Below are positions 45,567 through 55,378 of a DNA stretch of 64,000 bases, piece after piece (position 1 is the first letter of the stretch; the number at the start of each line of letters is the position of its first letter). A program made the translations under genes and the position numbers. Origin of the DNA: Marivita sp. GTDB lineage: Bacteria > Pseudomonadota > Alphaproteobacteria > Rhodobacterales > Rhodobacteraceae. The DNA lies in assembly GCF_020055635.1 (NCBI RefSeq), contig NZ_JAIPUT010000002.1, positions 142,014 through 206,013 of the forward strand. The letters run 5' to 3'. The notes below the pieces were generated by a model. The model was not told the DNA's origin. It saw only the letters and a list, made by a program, of their open reading frames with translations, and made no database searches.

Positions 45567-46688
45567 TCAGTCGCAGATCGTCTTCAATGCCTGCCATTCC
45601 TGCGCGGTCATCACCGGGACGGGGTCGAACCCCTCGGGTGTTGCCTCGCGGGCCGCCTCGACGCGGTCGCCCAGGGCGGGATGGCTCAGGAAATGGCCAA
45701 CAAGCGGGCCGGTATCGCCGCCCATTTCAAGGAACCTCTCGAACATGGTGGCGAGCGCGGATGGGGCGATGTCGGCCTCGATCAACAGGGCATGAGCAAA
45801 CACATCCGCAGTCGCCTCGGCGCTTTGGCTGTAATTCGCCTCGATCAGGCGTTCTGCCAGCAGCAAGACGGCGGCACCGCCCGCGAAATCGCCAAAGATC
45901 AGCCCCAGCACACCCAGTGATCCGGCAGAGCGCAAGGCATGGCGCGTCGGGTCGCGGCTGACCACGTGACCGATTTCATGGGCGAACACCGCGGCGACTT
46001 CCTCGGGCGTGTCGGCCTTTTCGATCAGGCCCCGGAAGAAGACGACGTAGTTGCCGGGCAGGGCGAAGGCGTTGACCATGCCGTGATCCAGGATCGAAAC
46101 GTTCAGCGGCTGCGTATCGGGCAGGGCGGCCTGCAACCGCGCCTCCATCTTGGCAAGCGCCTGCACGCCTTCGGGGTTTTCGCACATCGGAACCGGGTTC
46201 AGCCCGGTTTGATCGAGCGCGCTGCGGATCTGGTCGAGGGTCACTTCGCCAAGAGCGCGTTCTCCTTCGGGTGGGATGAACCTGGCCAGCTGATTTGCCA
46301 TCGCCGGGACCAGCACGAAGATGATGAGCGCGACAGAGGCCACGGCCGCCACCGCCCAGCCAAGAAGCGGGCCGCGATTGGTCACGGCGGGGCGCTTTGT
46401 GCGGTTTGGCAGACGCGCGGCCAAGGCACGGTCCGGAAGGGAAAGGCGCTGCACCGGATCGTCGCACCGCTGCAGGATCATCTGGTCGCCACCTGCCTGA
46501 TCCGGCACTTCGCGGATGTCGCCAAGTGGCCATCGAAGCTCCAGACCGACATCGGTGAAGCCGACAAGCGCCTTCGCGTCTTCGTCGATCGACAGTCTGA
46601 TCTCGACCGGAGCCGCGCGCGTGCCGTCAAAATAGGTGCCGGTCGACGAAAAGGATCCGGGTGTCCGGCCCACGTGCAGCAGGGTCAT
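45567..46688 (-). CDS. M48 family metallopeptidase with N-terminal extra domain
   Basis: 373-aa membrane protease. Residues 1-90 form a small beta-rich domain (LHVGRTPGSFSSTGTYFDG), followed by one membrane segment (LLGWAVAAVASVALIIFVLV, about 107-126) and the zinc-protease domain with HEIGH at about 237-241 (AAVFAHEIGHVVSRDPTRHA) and the third ligand in YSQSAEATADVFAHALL (E in the ExxxD-like helix). The active site would face the periplasm. M48 members of this type are linked to envelope protein quality control. Its ATG overlaps the stop of the DUF898 gene by 4 nt, so the two act or are made together. Confidence 0.88.
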   Translation of the reverse strand: MTLLHVGRTPGSFSSTGTYFDGTRAAPVEIRLSIDEDAKALVGFTDVGLELRWPLGDIREVPDQAGGDQMILQRCDDPVQRLSLPDRALAARLPNRTKRPAVTNRGPLLGWAVAAVASVALIIFVLVPAMANQLARFIPPEGERALGEVTLDQIRSALDQTGLNPVPMCENPEGVQALAKMEARLQAALPDTQPLNVSILDHGMVNAFALPGNYVVFFRGLIEKADTPEEVAAVFAHEIGHVVSRDPTRHALRSAGSLGVLGLIFGDFAGGAAVLLLAERLIEANYSQSAEATADVFAHALLIEADIAPSALATMFERFLEMGGDTGPLVGHFLSHPALGDRVEAAREATPEGFDPVPVMTAQEWQALKTICD

Positions 46689-48025
46689 AGCGACGCTCCC
46701 ACATCAAGCGCGTCGGCAAAGCCTTCGGCTTCTTCGAAGGCGTCGCGCGGACGCTGACGGATGTCGGCCACGGCGCTGGCCGGAGACAGGTTCAGCGTCG
46801 AGAAATAGTGCCGGATGATCGGGTAGGTGATGAAGACATTCTTGAGAGCCGACCAAAGCAGGAAAATCGTGAAATAGATCAACACGCTGGCGCCGATGAG
46901 GATATACCGGCCCGCCCCGGCGATCGGTTCGAGCCTGTCCTCGAGCCCCAGCTCGGCCAGCATGTCGGTCGACTGGATGAGCAAGAGCAGAATTCCCAGC
47001 ATGACCATCGGAACGAAAATCGCGGCGGCAGCCAGCAGCGTTCCCAGGACATAGATCATCATCACGCGAAACGCATTGGGCGCCAGGCCCAGAGAAACGC
47101 CCCTGACGGTCTTGGCATCGGTCAACCGGCGCAGGGTGTCGACGCGGTAATAGACCAGCCCGTAAAGCGCGGTGAACCCGGCAATCACGCAGAACCCGAT
47201 GCCGACGGCCAGGTTTTCCAAGACAATCGCAGCCCCCCCGAGGAGGGCGATTCCGAGCGCCAGGAACAGCGGCTTCATCGCCGGGTAGAGCATTTTCCAG
47301 TTGCCGCCCTGCTGCATCCGGGCGGTGCCGTAGAACGTGCGGTCGGTCTTGTACTTCTCAAGCCAGAAGGTCATGCGCGGCAGCAAGAGGCCGAGGGTGA
47401 GGATCGTGACCGCCCAATGCGCCATCGCGCGCCAGGCATACCCCCACGCGCCCGGCTCCAGTCCGAACCGCAAGCCGCGCCACCGGGTCCGCGCGAGCAC
47501 ATAGCGGCGTGCGCGATATTGCGCGTAGAACCAGAGCGGTATGACCCCGACAAGGCTGGTGGCATAGGCGGCGACATTGTCCTGGAACAGGGAAAAACTC
47601 GCGAACATCAGGAACAGGTTCACAATGCCGATATAGAAGGCCAGAACCACCACGGCGAACAGGAAACCCAACAGCTTTTCGATCGGGTCGCCGACATATT
47701 CCAGCGGATGACCGCCCGGACGGATCGCCGACCAGTACCAGCGCCGCAGCCGGGTGCGCATCCAGAAGCGGTAGATGCCGAGCGTCAGAACGGTGAAGAA
47801 GCCCGTCTTGAGCGCCAGCCAGAACAGCGTTCGACGATTGCCGACAACTTCGGTGGTCAGCGTTTCGGCGTCAGGTGAAGCTGTTGTCCCTGGGGAATCC
47901 GCGCGGGGCCATGCGCCCTGATCCGGCGCGTTTGCCGGTCCATTCTGCGAGGTCGGCTTCGGTTCTGGTGCGTCCGGCCGGGTCGCGCCAGGTGAGGCCT
48001 TCTCCCAGGGTGAAGGTGGTTGCAT
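46685..48025 (-). CDS. DUF898 (YjgN-like) polytopic membrane protein
   Basis: About 446 aa. The first 55 or so residues are Pro/Ala-rich and hydrophilic; the rest has about eight to ten membrane segments with the DUF898 pattern: [78 protein letters not shown], and a GTARMQQGG substrate-like loop. Function unknown. The only usable start I find is ATG 48025, inside the 3' end of parC in another frame, giving a 155-nt overlap; no in-frame start exists between the parC stop and the conserved region. Coupled to the M48 peptidase gene by an ATGA overlap. Confidence 0.8.
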   Translation of the reverse strand: MQPPSPWEKASPGATRPDAPEPKPTSQNGPANAPDQGAWPRADSPGTTASPDAETLTTEVVGNRRTLFWLALKTGFFTVLTLGIYRFWMRTRLRRWYWSAIRPGGHPLEYVGDPIEKLLGFLFAVVVLAFYIGIVNLFLMFASFSLFQDNVAAYATSLVGVIPLWFYAQYRARRYVLARTRWRGLRFGLEPGAWGYAWRAMAHWAVTILTLGLLLPRMTFWLEKYKTDRTFYGTARMQQGGNWKMLYPAMKPLFLALGIALLGGAAIVLENLAVGIGFCVIAGFTALYGLVYYRVDTLRRLTDAKTVRGVSLGLAPNAFRVMMIYVLGTLLAAAAIFVPMVMLGILLLLIQSTDMLAELGLEDRLEPIAGAGRYILIGASVLIYFTIFLLWSALKNVFITYPIIRHYFSTLNLSPASAVADIRQRPRDAFEEAEGFADALDVGASL

Positions 48026-50186
48026 CCGACAGGCCCCCGTCCTTGTACTTTTGCAGCCGCACGCCCTTGCCGCGTCCCATCTCAGGTAGCTCGTCCAACG
48101 CAAAAACCAGAACCTTGCGGTTTTCCCCGACCACCGCAACAGCATCGCCGGTCACGGGCTTGCACACCTTGGCGCGCACGTCGCCGCGTACGTTCAGCAC
48201 CTGTTTGCCCGCCCGCGTCTGGGCCACGACCTCGTTTTCCGGAACGACAAACCCGTCGCCGGCGCTCGACGCCACCAGCAGCTTCCGGTCGGGCTGATGG
48301 ATGAACAGGTCGATGATCGTCGCCTCGTTCGGCAGATCGACCATCAGCCGCAACGGTTCCCCCATGCCACGCCCGCCGGGCAGGCTTGCGGCAGAGAGCG
48401 TGTAGAACCTCCCGTTCGATCCGAAGACCAGCAACCGGTCGGTGGTTTCGGCGTGGAAGATGAAGCGCGGCGCGTCGCCATCCTTGAATTTCAACTCTCG
48501 ATTCAGGTCGATGTGGCCGGTCATCGCGCGGATCCAGCCCATCTGGCTGCACACCACGGTGATCGGTTCGCGCTCGATCATCGCTTCCAGCGGCACATCC
48601 TCGACTTCGCCCGCCTCTTCGATCAGCGTTCGGCGGCCCCCCCAAAGATGAGACTTTCCGAAAGTCTTCTTGACCTCCTTCAACTGCTCGGCAATCGAAT
48701 CCCATTGCAGGTCGCCGCTTTCCAGCAGGTCTTCCAGCCCGGCGCGTTCGGCCATCAGGCGGTCGCGTTCGGCCACAAGTTCGATCTCTTCGAGCTTGCG
48801 AAGGGAGCGCAGCCGCATGTTCAGGATGGCTTCGGTCTGGACCTCGGTCAGACCCAGCTCGTCGTCGCCCGACACCCTCGGCGGCGACACGTAATCGCGC
48901 TCGTTCATGGCGCGCGGGTGATCCTTGCCCCAATCCTCGCGCATCAGCGCGGCCTTGGGCTCGTCGTCGTAGCGGATGATGTCGATCACCCGGTCGAGAT
49001 TCAGAAAGGCGACGATCAGGCCTTCCAGCACTTCGAGCCGGTGATCGATCTTGTCCATCCGGTGCTGGCTGCGCCGAATCAGAACCTCGCGCCGGAAATC
49101 GAGGAAGGCGCGCAGCACTTCCTTCATCGAGCAGACCTTGGGCGTCAGCCCGTCGATCAGCACGTTCATGTTCAGGCTGAACCGCGTCTCCAGGTCGGAA
49201 TTGCGATAGAGCATGTTCATCAGCACATCCGCGTCCACGTTCTTGGAGCGCGGTTCCAGAACCATGCGGATGTCGTCGGCGGATTCGTCGCGGATATCGG
49301 CGAGGATCGGCACCTTCTTTGTCTGGATCAGTTCGGCCAGCCGTTCGATCAGCTTGGATTTCTGCACCTGGTAGGGGATCTCGGTGACGATGATCTGCCA
49401 CTGGCCGCGGCCCAGATCCTCGATCTCCCATTTGCAGCGCAGACGCATCGACCCGCGCCCGGTGCGGTAGGCCTGCGCGATATTCTCGCGCGGCTCCACG
49501 ATCACGCCGCCGGTGGGGAAATCCGGCCCCGGCACGTAGTTCATCAACGTGTCGTCGCGCGCATCGGGAACCTTGATCAGGTGCAGGCAGGCGTCGATCA
49601 GTTCGGAAATGTTGTGCGGTGGGATGTTCGTGGCCATGCCCACGGCGATTCCGCTGGACCCGTTGGCCAGCAGGTTCGGGAACTGCGCGGGCAGGACGAC
49701 AGGCTCTTCCAGCGTGCCATCGTAATTTGCGCGATAATCGACCGCGTTCTCGTTCAGCCCGTCCAGCAGCGCCTCGGCCACAGAAGTCAGCCGCGCTTCG
49801 GTATAGCGCGCCGCCGCCGGGTTATCGCCGTCGATATTGCCGAAATTGCCCTGACCGTCGACAAGCGGGTAGCGGACCGCGAAGTCCTGAGCGAGTCGCG
49901 CCATCGCGTCGTAGATCGCGGCGTCGCCGTGCGGGTGATAGTTGCCCATAACGTCACCCGAAATCTTGGCCGACTTCCGGAAACCTCCGGTGGAACTCAG
50001 ACGCAGTTCGCGCATTGCATAGAGGATACGTCGATGGACAGGCTTCAAGCCGTCCCGCGCATCGGGAAGAGCCCGGTGCATGATCGTCGACAAAGCGTAG
50101 GTCAGATACCGTTCGCCAATCGCGCGGCGCAGCGGCTCTGCGAAGTCGCGGGGGGTCATCTTGGGGTCATCGACATCATTGGCCAT
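47871..50186 (-). CDS. parC: DNA topoisomerase IV subunit A
   Basis: 771-aa type IIA topoisomerase subunit that cuts and rejoins DNA and decatenates chromosomes. N-terminal breakage-reunion domain: [51 protein letters not shown] (quinolone-resistance region with a Ser-free SAKI/GDA layout), and the catalytic tyrosine in [10 protein letters not shown]-terminal beta-propeller strands are degenerate, and there is no GyrA box (QRRGGKG), supporting ParC over GyrA. Start ATG 50186 ([20 protein letters not shown]); the open frame upstream looks non-coding. Its 3' end hosts the start of the DUF898 gene. Confidence 0.95.
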   Translation of the reverse strand: MANDVDDPKMTPRDFAEPLRRAIGERYLTYALSTIMHRALPDARDGLKPVHRRILYAMRELRLSSTGGFRKSAKISGDVMGNYHPHGDAAIYDAMARLAQDFAVRYPLVDGQGNFGNIDGDNPAAARYTEARLTSVAEALLDGLNENAVDYRANYDGTLEEPVVLPAQFPNLLANGSSGIAVGMATNIPPHNISELIDACLHLIKVPDARDDTLMNYVPGPDFPTGGVIVEPRENIAQAYRTGRGSMRLRCKWEIEDLGRGQWQIIVTEIPYQVQKSKLIERLAELIQTKKVPILADIRDESADDIRMVLEPRSKNVDADVLMNMLYRNSDLETRFSLNMNVLIDGLTPKVCSMKEVLRAFLDFRREVLIRRSQHRMDKIDHRLEVLEGLIVAFLNLDRVIDIIRYDDEPKAALMREDWGKDHPRAMNERDYVSPPRVSGDDELGLTEVQTEAILNMRLRSLRKLEEIELVAERDRLMAERAGLEDLLESGDLQWDSIAEQLKEVKKTFGKSHLWGGRRTLIEEAGEVEDVPLEAMIEREPITVVCSQMGWIRAMTGHIDLNRELKFKDGDAPRFIFHAETTDRLLVFGSNGRFYTLSAASLPGGRGMGEPLRLMVDLPNEATIIDLFIHQPDRKLLVASSAGDGFVVPENEVVAQTRAGKQVLNVRGDVRAKVCKPVTGDAVAVVGENRKVLVFALDELPEMGRGKGVRLQKYKDGGLSDATTFTLGEGLTWRDPAGRTRTEADLAEWTGKRAGSGRMAPRGFPRDNSFT

Positions 50187-50322
50187 AGATGATGTGATAC
50201 TCACACCCTCTGAGGCCGTAAAGCAATTGCGGGAATAATTTTTAGCATTCCCCTTCGGCAGGGCCGCAGAATCACGATAATGTTGCGCAGACTGGACGTG
50301 TTTGGTCCACTCGGGGGACAAG

Positions 50323-50886
50323 ATGAACAAGTATATCGTGGTAACATTCGCCTTCATGGGCATTGGATTTTATGAACTGTCGGGCGGTGCCGATTTCGAA
50401 CAGGGGGACACCCGTCTGGCCATCTTCGCCGAACCGAAGCCGACACAGCCTCAGCAACCACAACAACCGCCCGTCGTCGCCCGCGCCGACATGTCCGCGC
50501 TGACCGATGTCACGCCGGCACGCGCCTTGATCGAAACCCCCGCAGCCCCGGAGGACCGCGACGCCAATGTGCAACTTGCGACCCTGGAGCCGGACAACGT
50601 GCTGGACCTTCAAGAGGCAGAGCGCGACACGACACGGCAAGACACGGTCGCAGCGTCCGAATCCGGTCCGCGGATCGTCCCCGCGCCGGATTTTCGATTT
50701 GTCGATGGCGACCGCGTCAACATGCGCGGTGGGCCGGGCACAGACTATGCCGTGGTCGGAAGGCTGTACCGCAACGACATGGTCGAGATCATCCAGGACG
50801 AGGGCAATGGCTGGTTGCACCTGCGCGACACGCTCACCGGGGACGAGGGCTGGATTGCCGAATGGCTCGTGACGGCGTCGAACTGA
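50323..50886 (+). CDS. Signal-anchored SH3-domain protein
   Basis: 187-aa exported or membrane-anchored protein. An N-terminal hydrophobic stretch ([16 protein letters not shown]) is followed by a Pro/Gln-rich linker ([15 protein letters not shown]) and a C-terminal bacterial SH3 domain (about 125-185) with [36 protein letters not shown] and [10 protein letters not shown]. Bacterial SH3 domains often bind cell wall. ATG 50323 has GGGGGA upstream. Divergent from parC; the SDR gene starts 1 nt after its stop. Confidence 0.85.
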   Translation: MNKYIVVTFAFMGIGFYELSGGADFEQGDTRLAIFAEPKPTQPQQPQQPPVVARADMSALTDVTPARALIETPAAPEDRDANVQLATLEPDNVLDLQEAERDTTRQDTVAASESGPRIVPAPDFRFVDGDRVNMRGGPGTDYAVVGRLYRNDMVEIIQDEGNGWLHLRDTLTGDEGWIAEWLVTASN

Positions 50887-50887
50887 G

Positions 50888-51715
50888 GTGAGTTCGCAGA
50901 CAATCCTGATCACCGGCTGTTCAAGCGGGATCGGCCTCGATACCGCGCGGCGGCTGAAATCTCGGGGTTGGACGGTCTTCGCCTCCTGCCGGTCCTCCGA
51001 AGACTGCGCCGCGCGCGCCGCCGAAGGCTTTCAGTCTCCCCGGCTTGATTATGAAGACCCGTCAAGCATCACCGGCTGCGTCAAAGAAGTGCTGAGCATG
51101 ACCGGCGGCACGCTCGACGCGGTGTTTCACAACGGCGCCTATGCGCTTCCCGGCCCGCTCGAGGATATCCCGGCGGACGGCATGCGCAGTCAGTTCGAGG
51201 CGAATTTCCTTGGCTGGCACGATCTCAATCGCCACCTGATCCCGGTGATGCGGCGCCAGGGGCAGGGGCGCATCATGTTCAACTCGTCGGTTCTGGGTCT
51301 TGTCGGGATGCGCTGGCGCGGGGCTTATGTCGCGACCAAGTTCGCGCTCGAGGGCTATGCCGACGTGCTGCGGATGGAGATGGCCGGGACCGGCATCCAC
51401 GTGGTCCTGATCGAACCCGGACCGATCGAGACCGCATTTCGCGCGAATGCGATCAAACAGTTCGAGCGTTGGGTCGACTGGCAAGCGTCGCCGCGCCGCG
51501 CGCAATACGAAGCCTCCCTGCTGGACCAGCTGCACAAGGGCGGCAGCGCCAAGGCGCAATGGCCGCCTTCCGTCGTGACCGATGCGGTCCTCAAGGCCCT
51601 GACCGCGCGTCGCCCCAGGCCGCGCTATGCCGTGACCACCCCCACCCACGCCATGGCCATCGCCCGGCGCCTGCTGCCGACCCGCGCGCTTGACTGGGTT
51701 TTGTCCAAAGGCTGA
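50888..51715 (+). CDS. Short-chain dehydrogenase/reductase
   Basis: 275-aa classical SDR. Cofactor motif ILITGCSSGIGLDTARRL (TGxxxGIG, about 6-23), HNGAY in place of NNAG, catalytic S in MFNSSVLGLVGMRW and YVATKFALEGYADVLRMEM (YxxxK, about 150). C-terminal VVLIEPGPIETAFR. Substrate unknown. It starts with GTG 1 nt after the SH3 gene. The D/N at the end of beta-2 cannot be read as decisive for NAD versus NADP. Confidence 0.88.
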   Translation: MSSQTILITGCSSGIGLDTARRLKSRGWTVFASCRSSEDCAARAAEGFQSPRLDYEDPSSITGCVKEVLSMTGGTLDAVFHNGAYALPGPLEDIPADGMRSQFEANFLGWHDLNRHLIPVMRRQGQGRIMFNSSVLGLVGMRWRGAYVATKFALEGYADVLRMEMAGTGIHVVLIEPGPIETAFRANAIKQFERWVDWQASPRRAQYEASLLDQLHKGGSAKAQWPPSVVTDAVLKALTARRPRPRYAVTTPTHAMAIARRLLPTRALDWVLSKG

Positions 51716-51785
51716 CTTTTCATTCGCCTTGCACCGCGTTACGCCTACATGGCGCTGAACACCCATCCGAGGAAGGCCAACCGCC

Positions 51786-51986
51786 ATGATGCAAGACCCG
51801 CTTTTCATTATCGCAGCCATCGCCTGTCTTGCAGTCGTGGCTGTGCTCCTGTTCGGCATCGGCAGCTTTGCCAAGGGCGGAGACTTCAACAAGAAATACG
51901 CCAACAAGGCGATGCGCTGGCGCATCATCGCGCAATTCGCGGCGGTGCTGCTGATCCTGCTGTTTGTCTGGTTGCGGGGAGAATAG
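51786..51986 (+). CDS. HIG1-domain twin-transmembrane protein
   Basis: 66-aa protein with two membrane helices (LFIIAAIACLAVVAVLLFGI and IIAQFAAVLLILLFVWL) joined by the HIG1 loop FAKGGDFNKKYANKAMRWRI. Mitochondrial relatives (Rcf1/HIG1) associate with cytochrome oxidase and supercomplexes, and alphaproteobacterial versions are probably inner-membrane respiratory accessory proteins. AGGAAGG precedes the start. The cobalamin adenosyltransferase gene begins 3 nt after its stop, in an arrangement I know as common in Rhodobacteraceae. Confidence 0.9.
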   Translation: MMQDPLFIIAAIACLAVVAVLLFGIGSFAKGGDFNKKYANKAMRWRIIAQFAAVLLILLFVWLRGE

Positions 51987-51989
51987 ACG

Positions 51990-52562
51990 ATGGTCGTGCT
52001 GAACAAGATCTACACCAAGACCGGCGATGACGGTGAAACCGCGCTGGGCAATGGCGCGCGGGTCGCCAAGCATTCGATGCGCGTGACCGCCTACGGTACG
52101 GTGGACGAACTCAACGCCATCGTCGGGCTGGCGCGGCTGCAGGCGGGCACCGATCTGGATGCGCAGATGGCGCGGATCCAGAACGACCTCTTCGATCTGG
52201 GGGCAGACCTGTGCCGCCCTGACATGGAGCAGGATGCGGATGCCGAATACCCGCCGCTGCGAATCGTGTCGTCACAGGTGGACCGGCTCGAAACCGAAAT
52301 CGACGCGATGAACGCCCATCTGGAACCGTTGCGCAGCTTTATCCTGCCCGGGGGTTCGGCCCTGTCGGCGCATATGCACCAGTGTCGCACCGTGGCGCGC
52401 CGGGCCGAGCGGCACGTGGTTCAGCTTGCAACCATGGAAAGCGTGAACCCGGCAGCGGTGAAGTATCTCAACCGCCTCAGCGATTGGTTCTTCGTCGCGG
52501 CGCGGATCGCCAATGACGGCGGCAAGGCGGATGTGCTTTGGGTGCCGGGGGCCAGCCGCTGA
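51990..52562 (+). CDS. Cob(I)alamin adenosyltransferase, PduO type
   Basis: 190-aa ATP:corrinoid adenosyltransferase making adenosylcobalamin. Signatures: the ATP-binding N terminus KIYTKTGDDGETALGNGARV (about 5-24), YGTVDELNAIVGLAR, the helix HQCRTVARRAERHVV with conserved Arg residues (about 130-144), and LNRLSDWFFVAARIAN near the C terminus. Its product is the cofactor of ethylmalonyl-CoA mutase (ecm, 40 kb away in the window) and methylmalonyl-CoA mutase. Cotranscribed with the HIG1 gene. Confidence 0.95.
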   Translation: MVVLNKIYTKTGDDGETALGNGARVAKHSMRVTAYGTVDELNAIVGLARLQAGTDLDAQMARIQNDLFDLGADLCRPDMEQDADAEYPPLRIVSSQVDRLETEIDAMNAHLEPLRSFILPGGSALSAHMHQCRTVARRAERHVVQLATMESVNPAAVKYLNRLSDWFFVAARIANDGGKADVLWVPGASR

Positions 52563-52611
52563 AGCGGCGCATCACGGCCCCGCTTCGTTGGATTTCACAT
52601 ACATCTGGGGT

Positions 52612-52630
52612 GTGAGGGCAAAGCCCTCAC
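52612..52630. terminator. Possible terminator hairpin between two convergent genes
   Basis: GTGAGGGC (52612-52619) and GCCCTCAC (52623-52630) form an 8-bp stem with an AAA loop, about 50 nt after the adenosyltransferase stop and 30 nt behind the DUF1244 stop on the other strand. There is no T-tract. Confidence 0.4.
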
Positions 52631-52660
52631 CCCAGCCGAGGGTGATTTTGCCTGGGACGG

Positions 52661-52978
52661 TCAGCCGTCCCTGTCGGTCACGTTCTGCTTGAACGCGACC
52701 TCGAACGCGGCTTTCTGATCGTCTGTAGCGTCGGTCTGGTGTTTCGCTTTCCATTCCGACATCGGCATGCCGTAATACACCTCGCGCGCCTCGTCCTTGC
52801 CCATTTCGATGCCATGCGCATTGGCGGCTTCCTGGTACCAGCGGCTCAGGCAATTGCGGCAGAAGCCGGTCAGGTTCATCATGTCGATGTTCTGCACGTC
52901 CGGCCGATCCTCGATGAGGTGTTGACGCAGGCGGCGGAACGCGGCGGCTTCGATTTCTAGTCGGGTCTGGTCGTCCAT
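52661..52978 (-). CDS. DUF1244 family protein
   Basis: 105-aa small cytoplasmic protein of the DUF1244 family, common in proteobacteria and of unknown role. Conserved stretches: FRRLRQHLIEDRPDVQNIDM, MNLTGFCRNCLSRWYQEAA with a CxxC-like Cys pair, and EMGKDEAREVYYGMPMSEWK. The last 30 residues are charged. It starts 17 nt after the stop of the N-formylglutamate amidohydrolase gene, probably as the second gene of that unit. Confidence 0.92.
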   Translation of the reverse strand: MDDQTRLEIEAAAFRRLRQHLIEDRPDVQNIDMMNLTGFCRNCLSRWYQEAANAHGIEMGKDEAREVYYGMPMSEWKAKHQTDATDDQKAAFEVAFKQNVTDRDG

Positions 52979-52994
52979 CTGGGGATCCTCCGGG

Positions 52995-53732
52995 TCAGTC
53001 TTGTGTCTTTGCCAGCGCGGCGGTCAGCATCGGGGCCAGTCGCCGCCCCCATGCGACCTGCGTCGCTTCGGTGTCTATCAGGTCATTGCGCAACTCGATA
53101 AGTGTGTTGTGCCGTCCGCGATGCAAGGCATGCCGGTCGATCGCATCTCCGGGCAGATGTCCGGGATAGGGCTGGTTGCGGCCCACCACCAGGTCCGGCT
53201 CCGCCTCGAGCAGCGTGATGAGCGGGTCGGACAGCCGCCGGTCATAGCCGTGCAGGATCCCGATGTGCCAAGGGCGGCTTGGTCGCGACCTGAGCTGTCG
53301 CGTAAACGAATGTACCGAGACGATGACGGTATCGTCCCGCCGCGCTGCCAACGCCGCAAGCGCGTCATGATAAGGCCGGTAATAAGCCTGCAGCCGCCGT
53401 TCCTTTTCGGCGGCACCGGCTGTCCGATTGCCCGGAATCACCGATCCGTCATAAAGCCGCATCAAGAGGGTTGGGTCGTCTTCGCCACGGTTCGGGTCGA
53501 TCACAAGCCGCGAGAAATTCGTCAGGATCGCCGGGGCGTCCAGCGCATCGGCCAAGGCCGTCACCACGCCCGCGGCGCCCGGATCGAAGGCGATATGACG
53601 CGCCATGTCCGCGTCCGGCAGGCCCAGCGTGCCACCGAGGTCGGGTGGCACCGTGTTTCTCGCATGATCGCAGGTGATCAGCCAGCGCGAGGACCGGTTC
53701 TCTCCGTGAACAAGATAGGGTACGTATGTCAT
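52995..53732 (-). CDS. N-formylglutamate amidohydrolase family protein
   Basis: 245-aa putative zinc hydrolase. Conserved parts: YLVHGENRSSRWLITCDHAR, HIAFDPGAAGVVTALADAL, LTNFSRLVIDPNRGEDDPTL, VSVHSFTRQL, HIGILHGYDRRLSDPLI and RGRHNTLIELRNDLI. In histidine degradation such enzymes hydrolyse N-formylglutamate, but no hut genes are nearby, so the substrate may differ. ATG 53732 has GGGAG about 11 nt upstream; an ATG at 53756 is possible but without a ribosome site. Confidence 0.87.
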   Translation of the reverse strand: MTYVPYLVHGENRSSRWLITCDHARNTVPPDLGGTLGLPDADMARHIAFDPGAAGVVTALADALDAPAILTNFSRLVIDPNRGEDDPTLLMRLYDGSVIPGNRTAGAAEKERRLQAYYRPYHDALAALAARRDDTVIVSVHSFTRQLRSRPSRPWHIGILHGYDRRLSDPLITLLEAEPDLVVGRNQPYPGHLPGDAIDRHALHRGRHNTLIELRNDLIDTEATQVAWGRRLAPMLTAALAKTQD

Positions 53733-53808
53733 GCGTGCGTCATCTCCCGAGCGCATCAGATAGTGGAGTTGCGCAGCAATGTGAAATGGGCAATAAGCCT
53801 TGGGAACA

Positions 53809-53820
53809 GTTAGCGGTAAC
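53809..53820. promoter_or_regulatory. Near-palindromic GTTAGCGGTAAC before pyk, candidate operator
   Basis: GTTA and TAAC arms flank GCGG, one base from the perfect palindrome GTTAGCGCTAAC. It lies 85 nt upstream of the pyk ATG and shares the TTAGCG core with the tandem repeat upstream of pckA. The central CG and symmetric TTA/TAA flanks are typical of LacI-family operators. Confidence 0.45.
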
Positions 53821-53904
53821 AGTGCCCGGGAGCGGGTGCTTCAGCGGCCAGTCCGAGACGGGGCAGGTCACCGCGCGGAACACGAGCGGAAGGACAGGGA
53901 TCCG

Positions 53905-55350
53905 ATGAGACGTTTGCGCAGTGTGAAGATCGTGGCCACCCTCGGGCCGGCCTCCAGCACCTACGAAGTGATCCGTGCGCTGCACGAAGCCGGGGCCGAT
54001 GTGTTCCGCCTCAACATGAGCCATGGCAGCCACTCGGAGATCGCCGAGCGCCACGCGATCATCCGCCGGGTCGAGGAAGACTGCAAGAGCACGATCGGCA
54101 TCCTGGCCGATCTGCAAGGCCCCAAGCTGCGTGTCGGCGTGTTCGCCAACGGCGAGGAAGACCTGGTCGAGGGCGCGGCCTTCCGGCTTGATCTGCTTGA
54201 CGAAGAGGGCAGCGCGACCCGCGTGACGCTGCCGCATCCCGAGATCTTCGCGGCGCTCGAACCGGGCGCGCATCTTCTGGTGAACGACGGCAAGATCCGT
54301 CTCAAGGTCGAGGCATGCGGCACCGATTTCGCCGATTGCACCGTCCTCGCGGGGGGCACCATCTCGAACCGCAAGGGCGTCAATGTCCCCGACGTGGTGC
54401 TGCCGCTGGCCGCCCTGTCGGACAAGGACCGGGCTGATCTGGAATTCGTGTCCGACCTTGGCGTTGACTGGCTCGCTCTCAGCTTCGTGCAGCGCGCGCA
54501 AGACGTGATCGAGGCGCGCGAACTGTGTCGGGGGCGCGCGGCGATCCTGTCGAAGATCGAAAAGCCCGCCGGGGTGAAGGCTTTCGAGGAAATCCTCGAA
54601 GTGTCCGACGGCATCATGGTGGCCCGGGGCGATCTGGGCGTCGAGCTTCCGGTTCAGAACGTGCCGCCGATCCAGAAACGCCTGATCCGCCGCTGCCGCG
54701 CCGCCGCCAAGCCGGTGATCGTGGCCACCCAGATGCTCGAATCGATGATCGAGTCGCCCATGCCCACACGGGCCGAGGTGTCGGACGTCGCCACCGCGAT
54801 CTACGAAGGGGCGGACGCGATCATGCTGTCGGCGGAATCCGCCGCCGGGGATTACCCGGTCGAAGCGGTGACCACGATGAACAACGTCGCCGAAGAGGTC
54901 GAAAGCGATCCGACCTATACCGAGATCATCGAAGCCTCCCGCGCCGCCAAGCGGGCGACCGTGGCCGACGGGATCGTCGCCGCCGCGCGCGAGATTGCCG
55001 AGACGACGGACATCAAGGCGATCTGCTGCTTCACGTCCTCCGGCACCACGGCGCTGCTGACCGCGCGGGAACGTCCGCGCGTGCCGATCATCGCCATGAC
55101 AAGCTCGGTCAACACGGCCCGGCGCCTGGCGCTGACATGGGGCACCGAATGCGTCATCACCGGCGAACTCGAGCGCTTCAAGCAGGCTGTGGTGAACGCG
55201 GCGCGCGCCGCCCGGGCGCGGGGCTATGCGGATGCGACCGACCAGATCCTCGTGACCGCAGGTGTGCCGTTCAACACGCCGGGCACCACCAACATCCTGC
55301 GTGTGGCGCCCTGCGACGAACGTTTGATCTACAACACGGATCCGGAGTAA
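53905..55350 (+). CDS. pyk: Pyruvate kinase
   Basis: 481-aa glycolytic enzyme making pyruvate and ATP from phosphoenolpyruvate. Motifs: KIVATLGPASSTYEVIRALH near the N terminus, FRLNMSHGSH, the pyruvate-kinase signature around AILSKIEKPAGVKAFEEILE (catalytic Lys and Mg site Glu), MVARGDLGVELPVQNVPPIQ, KPVIVATQMLESMIESPMPT, and the C-terminal domain GTTALLTARERPRVPII. It opposes pckA at the PEP node. ATG 53905 begins the conserved region; an in-frame ATG at 53800 gives an implausible Arg-rich extension. A hairpin immediately follows the stop. Confidence 0.97.
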   Translation: MRRLRSVKIVATLGPASSTYEVIRALHEAGADVFRLNMSHGSHSEIAERHAIIRRVEEDCKSTIGILADLQGPKLRVGVFANGEEDLVEGAAFRLDLLDEEGSATRVTLPHPEIFAALEPGAHLLVNDGKIRLKVEACGTDFADCTVLAGGTISNRKGVNVPDVVLPLAALSDKDRADLEFVSDLGVDWLALSFVQRAQDVIEARELCRGRAAILSKIEKPAGVKAFEEILEVSDGIMVARGDLGVELPVQNVPPIQKRLIRRCRAAAKPVIVATQMLESMIESPMPTRAEVSDVATAIYEGADAIMLSAESAAGDYPVEAVTTMNNVAEEVESDPTYTEIIEASRAAKRATVADGIVAAAREIAETTDIKAICCFTSSGTTALLTARERPRVPIIAMTSSVNTARRLALTWGTECVITGELERFKQAVVNAARAARARGYADATDQILVTAGVPFNTPGTTNILRVAPCDERLIYNTDPE

Positions 55351-55353
55351 GCT

Positions 55354-55378
55354 TTCCCTCACGTAATGAGTGAGGGAA
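55354..55378 (+). promoter_or_regulatory. Hairpin that overlaps the ribosome site of the next gene
   Basis: TTCCCTCAC (55354-55362) pairs with GTGAGGGAA (55370-55378) around a 7-nt loop. The Shine-Dalgarno sequence GGAAGGG (55375-55381) of the small membrane gene lies partly in the 3' arm, so the hairpin could both mark the end of pyk and limit translation of the next gene. Confidence 0.55.
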
